A stretch of DNA of 64,000 nt from Ampullaceana balthica (lineage: Eukaryota; Mollusca; Gastropoda; Lymnaeidae), in NCBI GenBank assembly GCA_944989445.1, contig CALYLW010000177.1, positions 558,556 to 622,555 on the forward strand, written 5' to 3'. Both the position numbers and the translations under genes were made by a program. A model generated the notes under the pieces. It worked only from the letters and a program-made list of their open reading frames with translations, was not told the origin of the DNA and searched no databases. Positions 37,901-48,400 of this stretch are shown here, piece after piece. Positions within the stretch are counted from its first letter, which is position 1. The number at the start of each line of letters is the position of its first letter.

Positions 37901-38735
37901 TTAATCATGGTATTTTTTCCCTGCCTAATACAAACTTAATCATGGTATTTATGTCCTGCCTAATAACTTAATCATGGTATTTATGCCCTGCCTAATAACT
38001 TAATCATGGTATTTATGTCCTGCCTAATACAAACTTAATCATGGTATTTATGTCCTGCCTAATACAAACTTAATCGTGGTATTTATGCCCTGCCTAATAC
38101 AAACTTAATCATGGTATTTATGCCCTGCCTAATACAAACTTAATCATGGTATTTATGTCCTGCCTAATACAAACTTAATCATGGTATTTATGTCCTGCCT
38201 AATACAAACTTAATCATGGTATTTATGTCCTGCCTAATACAAACTTAATCATGGTATTTATGTCCTGCCTAATACAAACTTAATCATGGTATTTATGTCC
38301 TGCCTAATACAAACTTAATCGTGGTATTTATGCCCTGCCTAATACAAACTTAATCATGGTATTTATGCCCTGCCTAATACAAACTTAATCATGGTATTTA
38401 TGTCCTGCCTAATACAAACTTAATCATGGTATTTATGTCCTGCCTAATACAAACTTAATCATGGTATTTATGTCCTGCCTAATACAAACTTAATCATGGT
38501 ATTTATGTCCTGCCTAATACAAACTTAATCATGGTATTTATGTCCTGCCTAATACAAACTTAATCATGGTATTTATGTCCTGCCTAATACAAACTTAATC
38601 ATGGTATTTATGTCCTGCCTAATACAAACTTAATCGTGGTATTTATGTCCTGCCTAATACAAACTTAATCATGGTATTTATGTCCTGCCTAATACAAACT
38701 TAATCGTGGTATTTATGTCCTGCCTAATACAAACG
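31937..38735. repeat. 6.8 kb minisatellite, 35-bp unit, with higher-order structure
   Basis: About 200 copies of cttaatcatggtatttatgc plus cctgcctaatacaaa (35 bp), mixed with shorter units ending cctaata. Named variants (gtgcactgcc, tttttccctgcc, atgtcctgcc, ccatgtctaat, aatcgtgg) recur in fixed order. The same variant landmarks repeat about 2.42 kb apart across roughly 33.8-38.7 kb. Nearly homogeneous atgtcc runs fill about 35.7-36.1 and 38.1-38.7 kb. No spacers, so not a CRISPR array. Confidence 0.97.
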
Positions 38736-38960
38736 CATTTCTTTGAATATTCCTTACAATTACCTGAAGAAATGCAAGCTGTGATAGAAGCTTCTCTAAA
38801 ATTAAATTAATCAAAATTTTGTTACGAATAACAAAGAGTACATTATGACTCACTAATCTTGCATGGTGGATACTGAAAATGAAATGACTGAAAACATGTA
38901 CAGTGCCTTCAAAGATTTTGCCAGAAGCCAGAAGAACAAGCAGTTATACAATTCGGAGTG
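38736..38960 (+). pseudogene. hAT C-terminal dimerisation fragment
   Basis: MVDTENEMTENMYSAFKDFA followed by RSQKNK resembles the IE.ei...i....iddFA..KaRK block of hAT transposases. The preceding agcttctctaaaattaa also occurs at 28649 in the degraded hAT. Short and decayed, so moderate confidence. Confidence 0.45.
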
Positions 38961-39664
38961 TTAAGAGTTTTAGAATTTATGTCAAATAGTTTTTTTTAAA
39001 CATCTACCCTCACGTTACTGAACACTCAAAAACTGTTAAAACGTTAATACTGTAAATACGTCACCGGGCGCCGCGGTACAGGGGCGCCAACATGGTGTTT
39101 ACGGCGTTACATTATAATAAGTAAACAAGGTTATAAATAGGGTGGGGTGCCAACTATATAGTTTGTACCCAAACGCAAAATATCCAACCTACGCCTCTAT
39201 GGCGTGGTAAGGTATATTCTAGCCTGGGGTGGAGGTCTAGTTCTGCTTTGTCCAGTTTAATCCCCGGCCCTTTTGGTTTATTCTGGTCAATAGCCACTTG
39301 TATTATCAGGACACGGCCTGCCTGTGACACCGGATAGTGATGTGGCCTAACCACAAATCCTTCAGTGATTTATCAATGGCTTTTGTCCCCATACAGCCGC
39401 ACAGCGATACTCGGTTGGTGTTATTTCGTCTCTATGACAACGGTTCACCCGACTCGGTCCACCGATGACCTTATTGACCACCGACTGCTGGCCTATATAC
39501 AGCCTTTATTTCCATGTGTTATAGCTCTAACCCAGCACGCTGTCGCGTTTCAGCGAACACACTGGTAAAACGAGCGCCAATGTGGTTGGACTTTTTTTTT
39601 AAAGTCTGTAATAATAAATGACTTTTGAGTGATGCGTAAATTCCTCCCATCATTGTAATGGACA
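38961..39664. other. Unassigned GC-balanced island
   Basis: 39060-39570 is less AT-rich than its surroundings and contains caccgggcgccgcggtacag and several readable short frames, but no domain or repeat end that I recognise. Confidence 0.35.
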
Positions 39665-39921
39665 GAAGCGTCACTTGGGTTGGTGTCACCCAGTGCCGTA
39701 TGTCATGGTGACACCCCCTCAAGACTTACCCCATAGGTCTACTCTGAGTCTCCCAGTGCGGTAGGTCATGGTGTCACCCCCTCAAGACTTACCCCTTAGG
39801 TCTACTCCGAGTCTCCCAGTGCAAAATAACGTCACACACACACATGTGACTATACGGGGTTTTACATCTTGATGTCACCCGGTGCGGTCCGCACAACCCG
39901 CACCCCCTTATTGACGCCTCT
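39665..39921. mobile_element. MITE with cagaagcgtcac / gacgcctctg termini and a doubled internal segment
   Basis: Imperfect inverted ends enclose ggtgtcaccc words. A segment of about 70 bp (catggtgtcaccccctcaag, acttacccc, ggtctactc) occurs twice in tandem. A related left end is at about 7688 (cagaggcgtcactaaggttg). Flanking duplication not found. Confidence 0.5.
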
Positions 39922-40041
39922 GTTCATGTGTCGCGCCGTCAATCTTTCATCTTAGCTGTGGGGGAAAGTATGGTTGCGTCCTGTGGCTGCGTGTGTGTGT
40001 TTAATTATAATATATATATAAGGGGAGAAAAGTAGAGCGAA

Positions 40042-40455
40042 TGGGAGAGAGAGACAACAGAGAGAGAGAGAGAGAGAGAGTGTGTGTGTGAGAGAGAGAT
40101 CGAGACAGAGAGAAAAGGAGAGAAAGAGAGAGACTACGTCATCATTCAATCTCTCTCCCTAGGGCCTTCACTAGAGTTGACATAGTTCAACTTTCAACAA
40201 AGACATTCTACAGATGTCCGAACATTCTAAACTACTATCTGTAGAAAGAAGTAGCTACCCGACCACACTTCAATTCCTATGCCACACATCTCCCGTATTT
40301 ATCTCCGCTTCTTTCTTTTCTCTTCACTTTGTCTTTCCTCTCCTTTAATCTCTACCCCCTCTCTCTCTCTCCCCCTCTCTCTCTCTCCCTCTCTCTCTCT
40401 CTCTCTTAATCTCCCACAATTTCTTTCTCTCTCTGCCCCTCTCTCTGTCTCTGTG
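40042..40455. repeat. Opposed GA and CT microsatellites
   Basis: A purine tract of GA dinucleotides (about 40042-40133) is followed about 200 bp later by a pyrimidine CT tract (about 40340-40455). They are reverse complements in kind, so the strand could fold back on itself. Confidence 0.9.
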
Positions 40456-40737
40456 GTGTGTGGTTTCCGTGTAGTGGTAAACTGTGACCAGCTCCGTGAA
40501 CTTGGAGATGCACTCAAGATAATATGCTGCTTAATTTTCAGTGGCGCAGAAAAATTGGCTTTAGGGAATGTTTGGAGGGGCGGTAGGGAGATTTTTTCTT
40601 CTTCTCTTTTTACAGAGGAATTACATTTTCGGCAAGACAGCACAGTTTTATTTCGTGTTTGGGGGCGACACAATCATGGTCCGCCCCCGACACCACAAAC
40701 CCCATTTACGCCATTGTTCACTATAAGGCACTATACA

Positions 40738-41030
40738 GGACGCGGTGGTCGAGTGGCAGCGCACTGGACTGTCGTACTGATGGTCACGGGTTCGAATCCG
40801 TGTGAAGGCAAGGGTTTGTTCCCGGGGCCTAGGGCGTCCCTGAGTCACCCCGCTCCGAATGGGTACCTAACACTACATGTAGTTAGGCGGCTGGGTAATG
40901 CGTGGAACCCACAAAGCCGTGGCCTGTGAACGCTGCGTCACTTGCCAAACAGATCATCTGTCATGGTCTGTGGACGCAACTATCTTCTGCATAGAAGGAT
41001 CGTCTGTATAGATAAGATAAGACAAGGCAG
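40738..41030 (+). mobile_element. tRNA-derived SINE sharing its 3' tail with the CR1-like LINE
   Basis: The head has RNA polymerase III promoter boxes: A box tggtcgagtgg (40746-40756) and B box ggttcgaatcc (40789-40799), 43 bases apart as in Ser/Leu-type tRNAs. The central body (gcggctgggtaatgcgtgga and cgtggcctgtgaacgctgcg) is shared with the truncated copy at 16193-16366. The tail cgcaactatcttctgcatag, aaggatcgtctgtatagata, agataag matches the 3' end of the LINE at 24343-24825, which likely supplied the retrotransposition machinery. Confidence 0.9.
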
Positions 41031-41329
41031 GTAAAAGAAAGTAAAAACCACAAACACAAACTTTATAGGCCTACCCTAAATTTTTCCGACCTTAAAAAGT
41101 ATAACTACACTACAAGTGCACGATTTTTTTAGACAACTTTATTTTATCTTTTTGACCCAATTAAATTGATATCGATTTGTTGTATAACGATGAGATATGT
41201 AACACAGTTTTCACTCTCAGTTGCCATTGCAAGTTCACCAGTTTCTGACCTTACTACCAAGATTACATACATCTAAGAGTTACTATTTTGGAAGCCGGCC
41301 TTTCCAGCATCCCCTTTTAATTTTTATCT

Positions 41330-41398
41330 TATCTTATCTTATCTGTTTCAGACGCTCCTTCTATACAGAAGATTATTGCGTCCTACGCTTATCTATTG
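41330..41398 (-). repeat. Short 3' tail of the CR1-like LINE
   Basis: tatcttatcttatctg followed by cagacgctccttctatacag and gattattgcgtcctacgct is the reverse complement of the LINE 3' end including its (gataa)n tail; only about 70 bp survives. Confidence 0.8.
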
Positions 41399-41695
41399 AT
41401 AAGTTGTTAACTTAATTAAATAAATAACTCTGTAAGGCATATAATGCTTACACATTAGTTTGATTATAAATATAAAATAACAATAATATAAGAACTTTTA
41501 AAAGGGTTTTTAAACCATTTTTAATACTTGTAGTGTACGATTACGTCATTTTACCGCCAACTGTTTCTCCGCAGTCCGCCCTATTTTATGAACACAGTAT
41601 ATTATGGACGTGTTCTGGTCATAGTAAGTCCACTTATGCAACACAGCTCAAACCTTGAGTGTACTTGGAACTCACTTTTGTCAGAAACAATGAAA

Positions 41696-41716
41696 TGACG
41701 TCACGCCCACACCTTT
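41696..41716. promoter_or_regulatory. CRE palindrome next to a CACCC/GC-type box upstream of DHCR24
   Basis: TGACGTCA (41696-41703) is a perfect cAMP-response element core, followed at once by cgcccacacc, a KLF/SP-type word. It is about 500 bp before the DHCR24 start. Note that tgacgtca also occurs at MITE ends in this window, so it may be coincidental. Confidence 0.35.
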
Positions 41717-42038
41717 TCACTTCCACCCCCACCAATGCTTATACTTATTAAAACATTCATTACTCATCAGCGTAACATTTGCCTAACTACAGTCTACAGA
41801 ATAACATTTAACAACGTTGTCATTGGCATGCTTAAAATCATTTTCGTTATTGACTTACGGCAATAATATCTTACAAAATAAATATTGCTGTTTACAGTAA
41901 TTTTAAAAAAATATATATATATATATATATATTTAAGGAAGGATAATCCTTCTTTATAGTTGAACCTGTTACACTATGAGAGGATATTGGCCCCCGATGG
42001 CACGTTTTAGCCGTAAGCCAGGTTTTAAAAGTAGAGAT

Positions 42039-42050
42039 CGCATGCGCAGG
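42039..42050. promoter_or_regulatory. NRF1-like site in the DHCR24 promoter
   Basis: cgcatgcgcagg matches the tGCGCAtGCGCa-type NRF1 motif, about 150 bp before the DHCR24 start codon, in a locally CpG-richer stretch (cgtccgttcgtttaccggga). Suggests a TATA-less housekeeping promoter. No sterol-response element was recognised. Confidence 0.45.
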
Positions 42051-42194
42051 GACATTTGAGTTCAGCGTCCGTTCGTTTACCGGGATACGGCTAGACTACT
42101 CCAGCCAAGCGGCATTGGTGTAGTACTGACGGACAAGATCAGACCAACTTTTTCAATCTGCTATTTTGCAAAAGCTGTGTCATCATCTAAAAAA

Positions 42195-42437
42195 ATGGAT
42201 ATGCCATTAAATCTGCTAGTCTATCTGATCATCCCAACTCTTGTGTCGCTGTCATGGCTACGGTACCGGGGCATGGAATACATTCTCATTCATTATCGGT
42301 GGATTTTCGTGTGCTTATTCCTCCTGCCATTGTCGGTGATATATGATGCTGTCATGTACATCAGAGTAAAACTGGTGTTTGCTCTCAGCTCTGCACCCAA
42401 ACAGCACGACAAACGCGTCAAACGTGTTCAGGAACAG
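42195..42437 (+). CDS. DHCR24: DHCR24 exon 1 (codons 1-81)
   Basis: Start ATG at 42195 in strong context (aaaaaaATGG); the frame upstream lacks another ATG nearby. Encodes the membrane anchor and [17 protein letters not shown]. The donor CAG|GTTCGC is weaker than the others and is chosen because exon 2 resumes with IRKW, aligning to VREW of the vertebrate protein. Reading on would give VRSKSS and stop. Confidence 0.93.
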
Positions 42438-45400
42438 GTTCGCTCAAAATCGTCTTAACTTTTTAAAACTTGAAAGTGAAAGACTTTGACTTAGTTCACT
42501 TAGACTTAGTCTTTAGTCTTTATTTTATTATTACTTTACTAAGTAGGCCTATTACTTAAGAAGTCTTAGCCTCGGACGAGTCTTAGACTTAGTTAAGTTA
42601 CTTAGACTAAGTCTAAATTTATTATATCTTACAAGTTATCTTAGACATAGTCGCATAGTTATAGTTGTAATAATTGAATAATATTGTAGTATTTAGTTTA
42701 GTAATATAGTATATGCATAGGCTGTCTTAAAAGTCAAGTGTTTTTTAACCTAGTGAAATTGCTATTTAAAACCCATTTAATTTAAATTGTTTAAACGCAG
42801 TGTCTGCTGCTACGACAAAGTAAAGGCTGACAACTTGACAGGATGTTGCTAATGCTACGACATGTCATTGTCATAACACTAGCAACATCCCATCGAGTTG
42901 TCTCAACATTGTCTGCTGCTATGACTAGTCGTAAAAAATATGCTGTATAAACTGTATTTTAATTATGCTATTACTAAATAATCAAATTTCATGATTACTA
43001 TGTAAGCCGATTAATGAATTTTAAAGGTTAATAAAAAATTGATTGTTGTCCATGTCATAACGCTAGCAACATCCTGTTGAATCGTCTGCTGCTACGACAG
43101 TCATAGCAGCAGTTTTCTGGCAACATCCTTGTGTAAAATTCAAATTGTTAGGCCAGCAGGCCCAGGTCCTATTTTATAGACCACTCATTAAACATAAAAC
43201 TTTTCATTGTAAATTACACGTCATTACATTTTGGTGACTTTGCTAGATGAGTTTAAGTGACAAGATTTGGGAACAATGTCAGTCTTTAAGTTTTAAGCAT
43301 TTACTTAATAAATCAGATAGCTGGTCTAGTTACTTAGTAGTAATTGTTAATGGCAATAATGTCATTGTTCTTTATTATTATTATTATATATATATACTAT
43401 AACTTACAACCATCTCCCCCACTTAGTACCAAGCCCTACTTTCTTAAAAAATGTAATCCCCTGAAAAAGACTTGGCATTGTATCAGAAATGCAATATGAT
43501 TGTTATTGTCAATAAGCCAAATATTCATGTCTTGTCTTAGCAGTTAGCACCTAGGCCTAGTTCTTCTTTTGTTTCTTGATTTAAAAAAAATAATCTGTAA
43601 TCGGTTAACATTGACATGGGATTGCCAATTTTTTTACAGTTTATTATTTTAAACTATTGTATTTTATAGAAAACATTGTGTTTGTGATTCCATTTCACTA
43701 CACTGTACAATCTATAGAACAAATTAGACTTAACAAAAACCAAGTCTTACAAAAAGACGTAGATGAATTACAAAAATGAAAAACTAATTTGAGCAGGCAT
43801 ATTTCACTGCCTTTCAACCCAGAAAAGCTCATCTCAATTCTTAATGTATCAAAGAAATGCAAACTTTTCATTCATGGAAAAGAACTAATCCAACTAAAGA
43901 TGTGAAGTATGTTATAATTTTAAATAAAAAATGGGAAAGATTACCATGGCATACACATTTTAAAGAAGTAATGAAATTTAAAAAAAACACACACTTTAGG
44001 CGTTATGAAAAGCAACGTTTACAAATGTAATAGTTAAAAATAACTTAAAACTAAAATGCTGCCTATGTAAGGGTCCTATCCACCAAAGAAAACAAAGATA
44101 AACTAGAACATTGCTTCTCAAATTTTTAAGTATGGCCAGCTTGCAAGTACTTTGATTTAATATGACTAAAAACATCAGGTCATCAGGTGGGTGTTTATAA
44201 TTTAGAATCAAAAGAGAGATCTATAAGTGAGAGAATGAGTGAACTGCATATGTAAAACCTATAAGCACCCCCACCACGTTTTTAGTCATATTAAATCAAA
44301 GTACTTGAACAAATAGGTTTTAAATTATTTTCCTCTTTTTAGTCCACTTATAAAATTGTTGTTTTTAAAAATCCTTTTTTACCTCTATTTTCTTCTTTTT
44401 AATCCACTTATAAAAACGTGGTTTTTAAATATATTTTTTTACCTCTATTTATTTTACCAAACACCTCATCAGGGCCCGCCCAACGTTTTAATACTACGGG
44501 GATGAGGTCACGGGGTGAACTACGTTGGCACATGAATGTGAACAATAGCAGATGGATACAGATGCTTATATTGAGATAAACTAAAAAAATTCATTAATTT
44601 AATTAATTACGGTACATTCGATCGATCTGAAATTTTGATACAATGCATTGTCATCTAAGATCTATCTGTGGTAAAATTTTGAGATCTCTAGGACCATCAG
44701 AAGTGGTTTAATTTTACGTTGGCAAATTTGAAAAATTGCGGACAGACAGACAGGAACGAAAGCAAGTTAATAAAAACATGGTAAAAAGAGCAAAGCAGTA
44801 ATAACAATACATGTCATTAAAATTCTAACTTGGAAATAAGAAGTAATTTATATTGATAGTTGACCATACGAAAACTGTTCCCTTTCTTTATTATCAAGAT
44901 TAGAAAATGGAACGATGATGGAAGAAAAAATCGCATGTGTACCGCACGGCCAGGCTGGGCAACAATGAGCTTCAGAAGGGGTTTATATAAGAACAGTTTA
45001 CATAATATAGAAATAAATTTGATAGACATTCTAGAAGTGGATACCACAAGAAAGGTAAAGAAAATATTAACTTTTTCTTTCTTTTTTTTTAAAACTAAAA
45101 AGTAAGATGATTTGAAAAAAAAATTCTCCTGAATTGCCAATCAATTTTTTTAGTGTAAATATTCAAACACATTGAAAGAAATACTTCAATTTTCTTTATC
45201 ACATTCCTATTTATTAAATTTTGAATGTAGATTTGATATACATATTATGTAGCTTCCCTTCAAGAAAAAAAGTTAAGACTTGGTCTCCATTAAATCCTGA
45301 TTAATACATCTATTTTAGTGTAAATATTTTTTATTGAAGGAAAGTTAAAATTATAATTAGCAGTTCTATTTGAATTGAATAGATAGTCTTGCCTTTGAAC

Positions 45401-48400
45401 TTTGTAATGTTTTATATATTCACGATCTTTCAGATATTCCTGTTTATTATGTTTTATATCTTTTAATCCTTTCTTCATTTCAAGATTGTTAGAGTCGAAC
45501 CCTTAGTGACCATGGGTCAAGTTACAGCCTGTTTAAACCCATTAGGTTGGACCTTGCCTGTCCTCCCGGAATTGGATGACCTTACAGTTGGTGGGTTCTT
45601 TGTTTTAATAATTTTCGACTTGTCCTAGTACTAGCATTCATTTTTGCCCATAATCTTAGTAGATCAAATAATAAGTCACCAGCGTTTACGTAATGCAAGC
45701 TGTTGCTAAATTCAATGCATAATAAAATGAGATTGCCAATTTTATTTAATTCCACAACCTTTCTGTTTCTTAATATCATTTTATTCAGTTATAATTTGGT
45801 TGTAATTGTGTGTTAATTTAGAATAGCATGTCAATTTGTAACTAAGTTCAGGTTATCTAAGCTGTAGGGACTTTACAATTTACCTTTGAATAAATTGTAT
45901 GACCATCCTGGTCAGACCATGCCTTTAATTCACCTCGTCATTCATTGGGTCAACTCTTCCCTTTCATTGATTCATTGGGTAAACTCTTCCCTTTTATTGA
46001 TTCATTGGGTAAACTCTTCCCTGTCATTGATTCATTGGGTAAACTCTATCCTTTCATTGATTCATTGGGTAAGTACTTCCTTGTCATTGATTCATTGGCG
46101 TAAACTCTTCCCATTTTTGTATTAATCTAAAGGTGGTCTGATAATGGGTGTGGGTATCGAGACGTCCTCCCACCTGTATGGATTATTTCAGCATTGTTGT
46201 GTGAGCTATGAACTGGTCACAGCTGATGGTAGTCTAATCAAGTGCTCAAAGGTATGATGTTATACAGCTTGTAATTAACTTAGTATTGCAGCAAGTTTTT
46301 AAAATATTTGGTCTGTGTTCCGTGTGGACTTAAAAAACCTGAACATTATTTTTATTATATTCTGTTTGGTGTGTTCATATAAGGACATGAATATTTTATA
46401 TTTCTTTGTCGTGTAACAATTAGCATGAATACTGTCAACGTTAAGTATTAACATGGGACCAAAAACAAATCTCATTTATTTCCTTACTAAATAAGTTGTT
46501 TTTTGTTATTTGATTCCTAAACTCTGTAAATGACCAGAGAAGTACAGTCGAAACCGCTTATGTCGACGGCGTTGGGGTATGAAAAATGGCGTCGACATAA
46601 CCGATGATCGAGATAAAGGAAAATCAATATGGCGGCAAAATATTAACATGTGCTTGAAATTTCTTTATGTACATGATTAATTAGTTAGCGTTAATTAGTG
46701 ATGGGATGATTTATCGGAATCGTATCGGAACCCTAATATTTCTTCACTCTTTCCTAAGTCTAAGGTTGTAATTAATGTAATGACCGTTCGTTTTTAAGGC
46801 CCGTTTAAAATTTAAATATAACTATAACCATGGTTCCCACTCAGGAAAACGGGAAAAAGTCGGGAATTCTTAAAAATAAATTCTCGGCCTTGAAAGTCGG
46901 GAAAAGTTATGACTAATCGGGAATTTATATATATATATATATATACATATATATACACATGTATCTATATTTATGCCGAAGTAAAGGACTTTGATTACGT
47001 CTCTGTCATGTTTCGATTCCATTTATTTAATGAAAAATAAGTTACCAGTTTATAATTGTCTGCGCATGCGCTAAAAGGTTAAAGTTTACGCTTCGCCTGT
47101 CACAGTCGCGTTTGCGAATTTAAAATACAAATAACAAATCAATATGGTTATTTTAAGTTTAATGCTTTTGATGTATATATATTTATGCCGAAGTAAAGGA
47201 CTTTGATAACGTCTCTGTCATGTTTCGATTCCATTTAATAATTTTAAAAACAGTTACCAGTTTATAATTGTCTGCGCATGCGTTAAAAGGTCAAAGTTTT
47301 CGCCTCGCGTCGTCCCATGGCGCGTGTCACAGCCGATCGCGTTTGCAATGCCCGTCGAATCAGCAAATAAAAAAAAATAAACATATCAATATGGTAATTT
47401 TAAGTTTAATGCTTTTGACGTGCACGATATCTGTTACTATCAGAGCGCTCTCGAATTTCCTCAGTCAATCAAACTTGTAATATAAATAAAACTATTGTGG
47501 CCTTGACCGTTGATCACAGCACGCTGTGGGCTGTGTGTACTGACACAGTACTGTGTTAATCAGTTTCATCGTCACGCGCGTGTTAGTGTCACAGTCACTT
47601 ATCTTACTGGTAACAAAGCAACAACAACAAACTTTTAAAAGAATAATAATTTATTAATTTTTTTATTTAATTATATAAAAACCACCGTCGATTCTCGATA
47701 CAAACCTTTATTTTCAACCGACGAAAATCGAGTTAAGTTGCAAATTTGGCCCTCTTTTGTGCTCGAGATACTAGGTTTCGGCGACATAAAAGAATCGACA
47801 TTACCGATGAGAAAATGCTAAGACAAAGAGAGAATTTGGCGGTTCCAATAAAAAACGTCGACATAATAGGGTGGTCGATATAACCGAGCTCGAGATAAGT
47901 GGGTTCGACTGTATTCAGATGGTACTTTCAAGTTAGCAAAAATAATGTTGTGTTATTGGAGGAGGGAATTGGAAGGTGAGGGGATCAACTCTATTTTCTT
48001 GTCTTTTATCTCAGTTGAATTATTTACCTTGACATATGAATGGGAATTGTAGGACTCTCATTTTCTTTATCTTGATACTCAAGTCTTTTGTCATTTATCT
48101 ACTCACCTAAATTAGAGTTGTACCTGATCAGGTAATATTTCATTTTACTTATCTTATGTATTTCCATTACATATTTTGTTTATTCCGTCAGATATTTCCA
48201 TGCTTTTGTTTTCACCTTAAAAAGACAAACAAGTTTATGGTTAAATGTGAAATCTGAGTTGTTTAGTGATTCAAAAAATAAAATGATATCATTGTTTAAA
48301 TTATACTTGTAAAAGAATTGTTGTCAACACTGAGTTTTTAAAGCTTGAACTCTTCTCAAAAGTAGTGTAAAGCAATGATTGTTCTATAAACTAACTATTT

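Noticed and set aside
31937..38735. CRISPR-like regular repeats
   Set aside because: Units are contiguous tandem copies with no unique spacers, in a eukaryotic genome; this is a minisatellite.
40299..40673. 124-codon minus-strand ORF rich in Glu/Arg
   Set aside because: Largely translation of the CT/GA microsatellite.
40742..40815. Possible tRNA gene
   Set aside because: A and B boxes are present but no acceptor stem or anticodon arm folds properly; it continues into a SINE body and LINE-like tail.
45886..46125. 79-codon repetitive ORF (IHWVNSS repeats)
   Set aside because: Arises from a 30-bp tandem repeat lying within DHCR24 intron 3.
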